From the NCBI GenBank assembly GCA_958295945.1, contig OY282386.1, positions 1,302,001 to 1,366,000 of the forward strand: 64,000 nucleotides of DNA. The letters run 5' to 3'. This document shows, one piece after another, positions 43,894 to 52,984 of this stretch; position 1 is the first letter of the stretch; the number at the start of each line of letters is the position of its first letter. The notes beneath the pieces were generated by a model. That model was not told the DNA's origin. It saw only the letters and a list, made by a program, of their open reading frames with translations, and ran no database searches. Origin of the DNA: Candidatus Poribacteria bacterium (lineage in GTDB: Bacteria > Poribacteria > WGA-4E > WGA-3G). A program made the position numbers and the translations under genes.

Positions 43894-45987
43894 ATGAAAA
43901 CAAAACATCTGTTTTACATACTATTATTGTCGTTCTCAGTGATAGTCTATCCAGTTTTCGCACAAACAAAATTAATGAGTGGACTACCCGATGATGCCAT
44001 TGCACGACTTGGAAAAGGCGGTATCAATATTATACAATTTTCACCTGATGGTACGCATCTTGCTGTTGGAACTGATATCGGTGTACGACTGTATAATGTT
44101 GCAACAAAACAAGGAATATCACTCCCCAACAGAATCGTTGGACAGATCAACACTATAGCCTTTTCAAAAGATGGACGGATACTTGCTTGTGGTGGATATT
44201 TTAACCCTATAATTCAGTTATGGGATGTAGAGTTCAGAGTGGAACTTCCATCACTACAATCATCTAAACCCCAGGCTGCCATTGGGTGGGAACATTTTCC
44301 CATACATTCGGTCATCGCATTAGCTTTCTCAGAGAATGAAAGAACACTTATTGGTGTAGATTATGAAGGACTGTTCACATACTGGGATATAAACTCACTA
44401 CAGATAGAATCAGAACAGCGACAATATACCATTTTGGATATATACGCATCCACATTATCACAGGATGGACGCACGTTCATTACTGGCAGAGAAAATGGTG
44501 AAATCTCACTTTGGAATACACAGACAGGGAACAGAGATGCAATTATCAAAGGACACAAACCATTTTTTAAAAGGTCAAAACACAATCCGCGCATACGTGC
44601 ATTGGCATTCTCACCTGATGGAACCACATTTGCAAGTGGGAGCAAAGACATGACTGTGCGTATTTGGGAAACAGAAAGCCGGAAAAGAAAAGCAACGCTG
44701 AAAGGTCATAAGGCTTGGGTCACTGCAATTGCTTTTTCCAAGAATGGAAATACCGTTGCCAGTGGTGATTCAAATGGACATATCAGGATTTGGGATACAC
44801 GAAGAAAGCGTTTGAAGACAAAACTTGATAGTCATACAAATAGTATCATTTCGCTTGCATTCTCACCAGATGGAAAAACATTTGCAAGTGGGAGTGCTGA
44901 TGGAACGATCCAACTATGGGATACCAATTCCTATAAAGCACCTGTTACTTTGGATACCGATTATACAGAGTGGGTCAGAGCAGTAGCATTCTCACCTGAC
45001 AATACAACTGTCTCTACAGCAATGTATAATAATACAGTGCAGAAATACGATGCGCAGACAGGAGACTTGTTATCCAATTTCAATAAAGCAAACCAACAGA
45101 CAACATACTCAGTTGCAATATCACCTGATGCAAGTCTACTTGCCTGCCATCCGGTCCAAGGAAATATCGTTTTCAATACAAGGGAAAAATGGCACACGGA
45201 ATATAGGTATCAGGGACACGAGAAAATCCAGGTGTGGGATTTAGATACAGGTCAAGAACTTCCTACAATAATGAATGCTTTTGGTAGGATGGTATTTACC
45301 CCTGATAGTAATTATATCTCCAGTACTTCATCTGAAGGGGTTGAGGTATGGGTCTCTTGGACCTCCTTAGGATCTTATTCTCATGGAAGTGACGATGGAA
45401 TCTATCTTTGGAATGTCCGAACTGGGGATAAGCTATATCATTTGGAACAAAAGGATATGTATGAATCCAAGTCTATGGCTATTTCTCCTGACGGGACTAA
45501 ACTTGTTACACCCGGAAAGAGCCGCAGGTTTGGAACACTTATATGGAATATTGAGAAGTCTGATGAACCTATTTCACTCGCTGAGGATGCTGATGCCGCG
45601 GCTTTTTCACCCGATGGTGCAATCCTTGCAACAACACGGAATTTTGATAAACATTTATGGGATACTGAAACGGGGGAGATGTTGCGTAAAATTCGTCCCC
45701 GAGGACCGAATGCAGCGGAAGGGAGGACTATAACCTTCTCACCTGAAGGTTCATTAATCCTTGTTTCAAAAGTCGAACCTATAATGCCATTTCCTTCTGA
45801 TTTCATTGAAATCATTGATGTGGATACTGGAGAAACTTTACGCTCCCTTCCTGGACATACAGAACCTATTGAAACATTGGTTTTCTCACATAATGGAAAA
45901 ATCTTGGCAAGCGGATCTAAAGATGGCACTGTGCTTTTGTGGGACTGGAATAAAATCTTAGCAAAAATCAAACCAGATGATAGATAA
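43894..45987 (+). CDS. Exported WD40-repeat protein
   Basis: 697 residues from the ATG at 43894 (MKTKHLFYILLLSF), which has GGAG nine bases ahead; an ATG at 43879 overlapping the previous stop is the alternative. A signal peptide ends near VFAQTK. The remainder is a WD40 propeller: repeated SPDGTTFASGSKDMTVRIWE, SGDSNGHIRIWD and similar units of about 40 residues. It is the intact paralogue of the IS-split gene just upstream but has no leucine-rich repeats. Such propellers act as protein-interaction platforms; here it should work outside the cytoplasm. The 3' end is a near copy of the neighbour's. Confidence 0.85.
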   Translation: MKTKHLFYILLLSFSVIVYPVFAQTKLMSGLPDDAIARLGKGGINIIQFSPDGTHLAVGTDIGVRLYNVATKQGISLPNRIVGQINTIAFSKDGRILACGGYFNPIIQLWDVEFRVELPSLQSSKPQAAIGWEHFPIHSVIALAFSENERTLIGVDYEGLFTYWDINSLQIESEQRQYTILDIYASTLSQDGRTFITGRENGEISLWNTQTGNRDAIIKGHKPFFKRSKHNPRIRALAFSPDGTTFASGSKDMTVRIWETESRKRKATLKGHKAWVTAIAFSKNGNTVASGDSNGHIRIWDTRRKRLKTKLDSHTNSIISLAFSPDGKTFASGSADGTIQLWDTNSYKAPVTLDTDYTEWVRAVAFSPDNTTVSTAMYNNTVQKYDAQTGDLLSNFNKANQQTTYSVAISPDASLLACHPVQGNIVFNTREKWHTEYRYQGHEKIQVWDLDTGQELPTIMNAFGRMVFTPDSNYISSTSSEGVEVWVSWTSLGSYSHGSDDGIYLWNVRTGDKLYHLEQKDMYESKSMAISPDGTKLVTPGKSRRFGTLIWNIEKSDEPISLAEDADAAAFSPDGAILATTRNFDKHLWDTETGEMLRKIRPRGPNAAEGRTITFSPEGSLILVSKVEPIMPFPSDFIEIIDVDTGETLRSLPGHTEPIETLVFSHNGKILASGSKDGTVLLWDWNKILAKIKPDDR

Positions 45988-46005
45988 ACAAAATTGATTT
46001 AACCC

Positions 46006-46035
46006 TTGACATACTCAATATAAATGTAGTACACT
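46006..46035 (+). promoter_or_regulatory. Sigma-70-like promoter of the MoxR/VWA operon
   Basis: TTGACA at 46006-46011, an 18-base spacer, then TACACT at 46030-46035. It lies 55 bp before the ATG at 46091 and right after the WD40 gene, so transcription of the operon probably starts near 46042. Confidence 0.6.
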
Positions 46036-46090
46036 ATTATCATACTCAAAATAATCAGCAATTGACGATACTCCATAGGAGGTCTACTTC

Positions 46091-47563
46091 ATGCCGGAAA
46101 AGATGATTCTTGAAAAAATACGTCATGTCCGCCGTCGTTTGAATGTACAAGGTTATTTTCAAACCCTTGCAAAGTTCTTACTAATTGGACTATTAGTGTG
46201 TACTCCCGTAGTTATTGTTGATAGTTTAATAACCTCATTTAACATCCCACCGTATGCCTTTGCCTGTGTAGCGGTTGGAATTGCGTTAGTATCTTACATT
46301 GTCCGTCTCATTCGTCCTGTTGATCTACACGAAGCTGCCCGCGCGATTGATATTGACGGTTCCCTAAAGGATCGCGTCGTCAGTGGATTAGAACAAATTG
46401 AACATAAATCGAATGAAACGTTGAGTGAACTGCAGTTAAAAGATACTACAGAAAGATTACAAGCAATCCCTTTGAAACAGGTAGCACGATATACAGTTCC
46501 CCGTGAAACCAAATATGTTGCGCTTGTAGCAATATTTGTCGTCGCATTCTCATTTGTAGAGTTTTTCGCACCACCAGCAACTTCAACTGAAATAGACTAT
46601 TCTCCGCAAATCGCTGCAGAAGCGGATGTCCTATTGAATACAATTGATGAAGCGAAAAAAGAAGCAGAATTGAGTGAAGACGAGGAACTCAAAGAGATTC
46701 TGGAAGAGATTGAAAAACGAACTCAGGAATTGAAGAAGCCGCAAATTTCCCCGAAAGAAGCTCTAGCAAGAATGACCGAATTGACTGCGTTGTTGAAGAC
46801 GAAGATTGATCCAATCAAAATGGCACAACAAGAAGCACTGATGAAAGGTCTTGGTCAACAGTTCATCGGAAATCCAATTCTCGGTGAATTCGGACAGAAG
46901 TTGAAAAAGGGTGACTATGATGAAGCTGCTGACAAACTTGACAAAGTGGCAAAGGACATTCCAAAGTTTGACCAAGAGCAGAAACAAAACTTATCTGATG
47001 AACTCAAACGCGCAGGTAATAGTCTAAAAGACAGCGATCTCAGTGGACTTGGCGGACAACTATCTGGTGCAGGTGATGCTTTGGGAGACAATGATGGCGA
47101 AGGTGCACAGGGAAAACTAAGTGAATCCAGCAAAAGCATCCGTAATTTCGACCTTCTCAAAAATCGCAACCAGAAGTTGGAAGATTTGTTGTGTGCGTGT
47201 GAGGAATGTAAAAACTGCATCGGCGCATGTTGCGGTGCTGGCAACGTTCCATCAAATTTGCTATCCAACAATCCAAGTGATAAAGCGGGAACGAAGACAT
47301 CTGAATCACAACAAGGTGAACTAACTTCACTGGATTCTACACTGAATCTTGAACAGTTGAAAGGTGTCCAAGGTGAAGGAGATTCTTCGGTTGAAACTAC
47401 AAAGGCATCTGCTGAAGGACAAGAATCATCGCTCAGTTACAAAGATGCTTATATGAAGTATCAGAAGTTATCTGAGGATGCCATGACAGAAGAACAGATC
47501 CCTCTCAGCTACAAGTTCTATGTGAAACGTTATTTCAAATCCATCAAACCTGCAGAAGAGTAA
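46091..47563 (+). CDS. Membrane-anchored protein of the MoxR operon with a Cys cluster
   Basis: 490 residues, AGGAGG ribosome site. Hydrophobic segments near 27-48, 55-75 and 145-165 place the N-terminus in the membrane. Charged helical stretches (about 180-330: KEAELSEDEELKEILEEIEK) suggest a coiled coil. A compact cysteine cluster at about 367-380, C-A-C-E-E-C-K-N-C-I-G-A-C-C, could bind metal. I do not recognise a named family; the position upstream of moxR matches the large DUF4175-like proteins often first in such operons. Likely partner of the MoxR ATPase at the membrane. Confidence 0.65.
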   Translation: MPEKMILEKIRHVRRRLNVQGYFQTLAKFLLIGLLVCTPVVIVDSLITSFNIPPYAFACVAVGIALVSYIVRLIRPVDLHEAARAIDIDGSLKDRVVSGLEQIEHKSNETLSELQLKDTTERLQAIPLKQVARYTVPRETKYVALVAIFVVAFSFVEFFAPPATSTEIDYSPQIAAEADVLLNTIDEAKKEAELSEDEELKEILEEIEKRTQELKKPQISPKEALARMTELTALLKTKIDPIKMAQQEALMKGLGQQFIGNPILGEFGQKLKKGDYDEAADKLDKVAKDIPKFDQEQKQNLSDELKRAGNSLKDSDLSGLGGQLSGAGDALGDNDGEGAQGKLSESSKSIRNFDLLKNRNQKLEDLLCACEECKNCIGACCGAGNVPSNLLSNNPSDKAGTKTSESQQGELTSLDSTLNLEQLKGVQGEGDSSVETTKASAEGQESSLSYKDAYMKYQKLSEDAMTEEQIPLSYKFYVKRYFKSIKPAEE

Positions 47564-47579
47564 ACTGAGTCCTCATGCT

Positions 47580-47616
47580 AAATCACCGCAGAGATGTCCT
47601 ATCTTTGCGGTGATTT
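47580..47616 (+). terminator. Strong stem-loop between the first gene and moxR
   Basis: AAATCACCGCAGAGAT-gtcct-ATCTTTGCGGTGATTT forms a 16-bp stem with a single G-U pair and a 5-base loop. No T-run follows. It lies inside the operon, so an attenuator or mRNA processing/stability hairpin is likelier than a full terminator. Confidence 0.7.
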
Positions 47617-47648
47617 AATGCCTACGCACTGCTACCGTAAGGTGAAAT

Positions 47649-48632
47649 ATGTCCGAACAAGTAGAACAGAAACATGATGAATTTCGAGAGACATTTTTAA
47701 AAATACAAGAAGAGATTTCAAAACGTATCGTTGGTCAAAAAGAGATAATTGAAGGTGTCCTCATCTGCTTGATGACAGGAGGACACGCACTCTTAGAAGG
47801 CGTGCCCGGTTTAGGAAAAACGCTACTCATCAGCACACTCAAGGAAGTTCTTGATCTTGAGTATCAAAGAATACAGTTCACACCTGACCTGATGCCTGCT
47901 GACATCGTTGGAACGACCATCGTCGCAGAAGATGAGAACAGACAGAAGTTTTTTGAATTCCAACCTGGACCCATATTCGCTAACCTCGTCCTTGCCGATG
48001 AAATCAATCGAGCAACCCCAAAAACACAATCCGCTTTGTTAGAGGCAATGCAAGAGAAGTCTGTCACCGTTGCGGGACAGCACCGTCCGCTTGACTTACC
48101 ATTCTTCGTAATGGCAACCCAAAACCCGTTAGAAATGGAAGGCACATATCCGCTACCTGAAGCACAACTTGACCGTTTCTTTTTCAAGTTGAAGGTAGAG
48201 TTTCCCTCTCTTGACGAACTTGATTTAGTTATGGAACGCACAACAAAACGGGAAATGCCAACTGTTGGGAAGGTATGTGATGGCAAGCAGATAAACGAAC
48301 TGGAACAGATTGTGCGGGACATTCTCGTCGCAGAAGATGTACGAAGATATGCCTTGCGGATTGTTCTCGGCACACATCCCGAAACCGATGATGCACCGGA
48401 AAAGACAAAGCAATATGTTCGGTACGGTTCAAGTCCTCGTGGCGCACAAGCACTGATTCTTGCAAGTAAGGTGCGTGCAATTCTCGACAGTCGGTACAAC
48501 GTCGCGCGTGAAGACATTCAAGCGGTTGCATTACCAAGTCTGCGTCATCGCCTCATCCTGAGTTTTGAAGGTGAAGCGGAAGGTATTGACCCCGACGAAA
48601 TCATTCTACATCTGTTAGAAGTAATCGATTGA
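47649..48632 (+). CDS. MoxR-family AAA+ ATPase
   Basis: 327 residues. Walker A GVPGLGKTLL near 54-63, Walker B VLADEINRA, sensor region MATQNPLEMEGTYPLPEAQLDRF and the C-terminal lid are complete and typical. MoxR ATPases act as chaperone-like remodelers that load metal ions into, or activate, VWA-domain partners. It is followed by DUF58 and BatA-like genes, the standard arrangement. The ribosome site is AAGGTG. Cytoplasmic. Confidence 0.93.
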   Translation: MSEQVEQKHDEFRETFLKIQEEISKRIVGQKEIIEGVLICLMTGGHALLEGVPGLGKTLLISTLKEVLDLEYQRIQFTPDLMPADIVGTTIVAEDENRQKFFEFQPGPIFANLVLADEINRATPKTQSALLEAMQEKSVTVAGQHRPLDLPFFVMATQNPLEMEGTYPLPEAQLDRFFFKLKVEFPSLDELDLVMERTTKREMPTVGKVCDGKQINELEQIVRDILVAEDVRRYALRIVLGTHPETDDAPEKTKQYVRYGSSPRGAQALILASKVRAILDSRYNVAREDIQAVALPSLRHRLILSFEGEAEGIDPDEIILHLLEVID

Positions 48633-48725
48633 AGATTTAGAAAAATCTGATTGCTTAATCCTGTTTATCTCTCACCTACACACAAGAAAACCTGTCCTAA
48701 TCCTTGATATTACTGAGGTCTTCTT

Positions 48726-49616
48726 ATGCAAAACGATACACAATCCGCATTTGACAGTGAATTCCTAAAAAAACTAGAATATCTTTATATCGTCTCAAAG
48801 AAGATATTTTCAGGACGAATCAAAGCAGAAAGACGCAGCACAAGACGTGGGGTGAGCGTTGAATTTGCTGATTATCGGAACTACACACCTGGCGATGATT
48901 TCCGTTATATCGATTGGAATGCGTTTGCAAGATTAGACGAACTTTTGCTAAAACTTTATGAGGAACGCGAAGACCTGCACATCTACTTCCTCGTAGATGT
49001 AAGTCAATCCATGACCTATGGTGAGTTGCCAAAACTGATATATGCCAAACGGGTGGCTGCTGCGCTTGCTTATATCGGTCTGTCAAATCTGGACCGTATC
49101 GGGATCACAGCATTCAACACAACGGACATGAATCGTTTGCCTACAGAACGTGGTAAAGCGAAAATCTTTACCGTCCTGAATTTCCTGGATCAGATCAACG
49201 GTAGTGGAGAAACGGATATGGAACACGCATTCCAGAATTTTGTCCATCAGACAAAACGACGTGGGTTGGTTGTGTTGATATCCGACCTATTTGACCCCAA
49301 AGGATTCACTGCTGGTCTGAATATGCTAAAGTTTCAGAAACATGACCTTTTCGTCATACATATTATTGATGAAAAGGAGGCAGAACCCAGTCTACTTGGT
49401 GACTACCACCTTGTTGATGTTGAAACAGATCAACTCCGACCTGTCACCATCAACGAAAATCACATTAAACGTTACCAGGCTCTTTTCCAAAAATATTGTG
49501 ATGACCTTGACCGATATTGTAGACAACGCGAGATTAGCCTCGTCCGGACGATGACAAAAGCACCTTTCGAAGAACTTATTCTGAGAATATTTCGTATGGG
49601 TGGTTTTGTGTCATAA
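48726..49616 (+). CDS. DUF58 (VWA-like) protein
   Basis: 296 residues with the DUF58 core: RRGVSVEFADYRNYTPGDDF, RYIDWNAFARLDELLLKLYE and a VWA MIDAS-like LVDVSQSM. DUF58 proteins are the usual partners of MoxR ATPases. It is soluble, lies 93 bp after moxR, and has a GAGG ribosome site. Its function is thought to be in envelope-stress or protein assembly but is not well defined. Confidence 0.9.
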   Translation: MQNDTQSAFDSEFLKKLEYLYIVSKKIFSGRIKAERRSTRRGVSVEFADYRNYTPGDDFRYIDWNAFARLDELLLKLYEEREDLHIYFLVDVSQSMTYGELPKLIYAKRVAAALAYIGLSNLDRIGITAFNTTDMNRLPTERGKAKIFTVLNFLDQINGSGETDMEHAFQNFVHQTKRRGLVVLISDLFDPKGFTAGLNMLKFQKHDLFVIHIIDEKEAEPSLLGDYHLVDVETDQLRPVTINENHIKRYQALFQKYCDDLDRYCRQREISLVRTMTKAPFEELILRIFRMGGFVS

Positions 49617-49660
49617 CGGTTCAATTTTGATATAAGATTGTCCGTGAATATTATAGATAG

Positions 49661-51718
49661 ATGAATTTTTTGTCTCCCACCTCCCTATTCCTATTTGGTC
49701 TGGCAATCCCGATCATCGCGCTGTATATTCTTAAACTGCGCCGACGACGTGAACCTGTCTCCACCTTGATGTTCTGGGAACAACTCTTCAAAGAGAGACA
49801 AACCACATCGCTATTTCAAAGACTGAAACATCTGCTGTCGTTATTGTTACAACTGCTGTTTCTCGCGCTTTTAGTACTTGCCATTGCAAGACCACAATTC
49901 GCATTTATTACCAAGTCTGCAAGACAATTGATCCTAATTATTGATAACTCCGCGAGCATGAATGCTGCGCTGAAACTTGATCCCGATAATCCTTCTTCTG
50001 AAACACGTTTGGATTCTACTAAGGAACAGGCATTACAGTTAGTCCAAGGACTCCGATTTATGGACGAAATGACTGTCATTAGTAATCATAAACAACCAAC
50101 AATTCGGACACCATTTACAAGCCACCAGAAAACACTGAGAGAAGCAATTGAATCTATTGACCCGACCGATATTAGAACAGACCTAAAGCCAGCAGTCGAT
50201 TTAGCGTATACAATCGCTGAAACAAAGCCGAACCCAGAAATCGTAATAATGAGCGATTTTCATGCAGTTTCAGAAAAGACAATAACACTATTTCAAGATA
50301 CGCAGTCAGAAAGCCAACCGTCTGAAGAAGAACAGGAAAGTGTAGAGAAACCTAAACTTCACCTGATTAGGATAGGTGAAGATAACGATAACGTCGGTAT
50401 CACACAGTTTCGAGTGCGGAAAAGCATTGTAAATGTCTTTGATTACGAAACGTTGTTGACCGTTGTGAATGCTTCCGATGAAGAAAAGAAATGTAGTGTT
50501 GAACTATATTTCAACGACAGTCTCTTTGATGTGCGTCCCTACACACTTGCCCCCGGTGAGAAAAAATCTGAAATCTTCAGCAATTTCGCATTTGAAGGTG
50601 GGGAATTGAAAGCGGTTTTGGACACTACTGATGCTTTATTATCGGATAATGTTGCGTATGCTACCTTGCCGAAACGCAAGCAGATCTCTGTTTTATTAGT
50701 TACAGAGGAAAATCCGTTTTTAGAAAAAGTGCTCTCGGTTGACGAAGAACTTAATCTGAATGTTATGAATCCATCGGAATATGAATCTTCTCCAAAAACT
50801 GCACAGGTGGTTATCTTTGACAGATACAGTCCGACGAATATAGGGGATGGCAATTTTATGTTTATCTATCCACCTAAATCAGAAAATACAACAGAGGAGG
50901 ATGTGCAAGACACTGCGTTAACTTGGGACATAGGAGAAGCACTTGATACACCAATCATTACAGATTGGGAACGGACACATCCGATATTACAGCACGTCCA
51001 TCTGGAGAACGTGCTAATCGGAGAAGCATATCAGATTACACCTCCATCAACTGCACAGATTTTAGCGCGTTCGTTTGAATCTCCTGTACTATTCATTGAT
51101 GTTGCACAGAACCGAAAGGTTGTTTTTGTTGCAATCAACATCCTGCAGTCCGATCTGCCATTGCGTATTGCATTCCCTGTTATCATAGCAAATACGATTC
51201 AGTGGTTTCAACACGACCAAGGCATACAGGAATATCACCTGCAGACAGGAGAAGTGTTAAGATATAAGTTTGATTCGGATTATCCAACTATCACAGAGAC
51301 TGAACAAGTAGAAGAATCTCCCACTGGAAATTCGCAACAAACCTTGATGATTACTGGTCCAGGAGACAAATCGTGGGAAATTCCTATTGAAAACGATGAG
51401 ATGCTGTTTGATCACACACAACAGGCTGGGTTTTACAAGGTTACAGACTCAGATACTACAATTATCAGTGATGCTGATGAGCAAAATACCAACGAAGAAG
51501 AGACGGAAGAACCGAAGCAGTTGTGGGCAGTCAATATCGCAAGCGAAACTGAATCACATATTGGGATAACCGATGAAATTGAAGATATGTTAACGGATTC
51601 TGAGGTATTGATCGGTAGTTCTTTCTTCCGTTATCCGCCTTGGATCTATTTAATTTTGTTGGCAGTAGGATTAACCGTTGTGGAGTGGTTCCTGTATCAA
51701 CGGAGAAGAATTGAATAA
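49661..51718 (+). CDS. BatA-like membrane VWA protein
   Basis: 685 residues. The first ~90 residues (MNFLSPTSLFLFGLAIPIIA, then LKLRRRREPVSTLMFWEQL and a second span) are the BatA N-terminal domain. A VWA domain follows with MIDAS motif IIDNSASMN near 88. The middle holds an Ig-like beta segment and a glutamine-amidotransferase-like part. The C-terminal span ends in WIYLILLAVGLTVVEWFLYQ plus a basic tail. It should be an inner-membrane protein of the MoxR system. Start weakly supported by ribosome site; co-oriented and 44 bp after the DUF58 gene. Confidence 0.88.
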   Translation: MNFLSPTSLFLFGLAIPIIALYILKLRRRREPVSTLMFWEQLFKERQTTSLFQRLKHLLSLLLQLLFLALLVLAIARPQFAFITKSARQLILIIDNSASMNAALKLDPDNPSSETRLDSTKEQALQLVQGLRFMDEMTVISNHKQPTIRTPFTSHQKTLREAIESIDPTDIRTDLKPAVDLAYTIAETKPNPEIVIMSDFHAVSEKTITLFQDTQSESQPSEEEQESVEKPKLHLIRIGEDNDNVGITQFRVRKSIVNVFDYETLLTVVNASDEEKKCSVELYFNDSLFDVRPYTLAPGEKKSEIFSNFAFEGGELKAVLDTTDALLSDNVAYATLPKRKQISVLLVTEENPFLEKVLSVDEELNLNVMNPSEYESSPKTAQVVIFDRYSPTNIGDGNFMFIYPPKSENTTEEDVQDTALTWDIGEALDTPIITDWERTHPILQHVHLENVLIGEAYQITPPSTAQILARSFESPVLFIDVAQNRKVVFVAINILQSDLPLRIAFPVIIANTIQWFQHDQGIQEYHLQTGEVLRYKFDSDYPTITETEQVEESPTGNSQQTLMITGPGDKSWEIPIENDEMLFDHTQQAGFYKVTDSDTTIISDADEQNTNEEETEEPKQLWAVNIASETESHIGITDEIEDMLTDSEVLIGSSFFRYPPWIYLILLAVGLTVVEWFLYQRRRIE

Positions 51719-51741
51719 GCGAGATTTTGATGTCTAAGCTG

Positions 51742-51822
51742 CTACTATATGCAAGTTGACTTGACAAATAGTGCTACTATATGCAAATAGACTTGACACA
51801 TAGTCCCACTATTTGATACCAT
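51742..51822 (+). promoter_or_regulatory. Operator-promoter of the DUF4143 ATPase gene
   Basis: Two near-identical 32-bp direct units, ctactatatgcaagttgactt... (51742) and ctactatatgcaaatagact... (51774). Each ends in a palindrome ATAGT-N3-ACTAT, at 51768-51780 (N3 = gct) and 51800-51812 (ccc), 32 bp apart, about three helical turns. The second lies inside the spacer of TTGACA (51793-51798) and TACCAT (51817-51822, 18-base spacing). Transcription from this -10 should begin near 51829, the ATG itself, so a leaderless mRNA is likely. A dimeric repressor, possibly the gene's own product or an unlinked one, is inferred. Confidence 0.65.
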
Positions 51823-51828
51823 AGAAGT

Positions 51829-52974
51829 ATGGTAAACAGAAAATTTTGGCTAAATCAAATAGAAAATGCATGGGAACGTCGGTCGGTCGTGTGGCTGTCA
51901 GGAGTCCGTCGCGTTGGAAAAACGTGCTTGTGTCAGACATTGCCTGATATTGAGTATTTTGACTGTGAACTACCACGTGTCAGACGATTGATGGAGGCCC
52001 CACAAGAATTTCTTGACAGTATTGAAAGTGAGAGGATTGTACTTGATGAAATCCATCGGCTACCGAACCCATCTGAATTATTAAAGATTGCAGCTGATCA
52101 CTATCCACAAATTAAAATAATAGCAACAGGTTCTTCAACACTCGGGGCAAGTGCAAAATTCCGGGACACACTCGCTGGACGTAAGACAGAATTATGGTTA
52201 ACACCCATAATGATGGACGACTTAAATGATTTCAATCAATCCAACATACAGCATCGCTTATTACACGGTGGACTACCTCCGTTTTTTCTTGAGGCTGAAT
52301 ACCCAGAAAACGACTATCAAGAGTGGATTGATGCATATTGGGCGAAGGATATACAAGAACTCTTTAGGCTTGAACGCCGATATTCGTTTCAAAAATTTAC
52401 TGAGCTGCTCATGTTACAGAGTGGCGGGATATTTGAGGCAACCAAGTTTGCTGCACCTTGTGAGGTGAGTCGTGGGACAATATCAAACTATCTGTCTATT
52501 TTAGAGGCAACTTTTGTTGTTCACATCATTAGACCGTTCAGCTCGCGTCGTTCATCAGAAATAGTTTCTGCACCAAAAGTCTATGGATTTGATACTGGAT
52601 TTGTTTGCTACTATCAAGGATGGACACAACTACGGCAGGATGACCTTGGATTACTTTGGGAACATTATGTTCTAAACGAAATTATGGCACATATTCAATC
52701 GCGTGAGATACAATATTGGCGTGACAAAAGAGGGCATGAGGTAGATTTCGTTCTCACACGCTCTCGTCAAATGCCTATAGTCGTTGAATGTAAGTGGTCT
52801 GCAACGGGATTTTCGCCTCGTCAACTCCTTGCATTCCGTAGACAATATCCTGAAGGATCGAATTTTGTGGTGGCACATGATGTAGATAGACCCTATACGA
52901 AAACGTATAACGGTATCACGGTTAATTTTCTTAATCTGAATACTTTGATTACAGAAATAACTAACAATACGTAG
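51829..52974 (+). CDS. DUF4143-type ATPase (AAA_14 family)
   Basis: 381 residues. Walker A SGVRRVGKTCL near 24, Walker B IVLDEIHRL, and sensor IATGSSTLG are intact. The C-terminal DUF4143 part includes GHEVDFVL and VVECKWS, a D...E-x-K pattern like PD-(D/E)xK nucleases or their relatives. Archaeal-type ATPases of this kind are linked to toxin-antitoxin or mobile contexts, with function unsettled. It sits inside the VWA operon on the same strand but carries its own promoter with operators and an apparently leaderless start, so it is probably an insertion into the operon. Confidence 0.88.
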   Translation: MVNRKFWLNQIENAWERRSVVWLSGVRRVGKTCLCQTLPDIEYFDCELPRVRRLMEAPQEFLDSIESERIVLDEIHRLPNPSELLKIAADHYPQIKIIATGSSTLGASAKFRDTLAGRKTELWLTPIMMDDLNDFNQSNIQHRLLHGGLPPFFLEAEYPENDYQEWIDAYWAKDIQELFRLERRYSFQKFTELLMLQSGGIFEATKFAAPCEVSRGTISNYLSILEATFVVHIIRPFSSRRSSEIVSAPKVYGFDTGFVCYYQGWTQLRQDDLGLLWEHYVLNEIMAHIQSREIQYWRDKRGHEVDFVLTRSRQMPIVVECKWSATGFSPRQLLAFRRQYPEGSNFVVAHDVDRPYTKTYNGITVNFLNLNTLITEITNNT

Positions 52975-52984
52975 GTAAATATGT

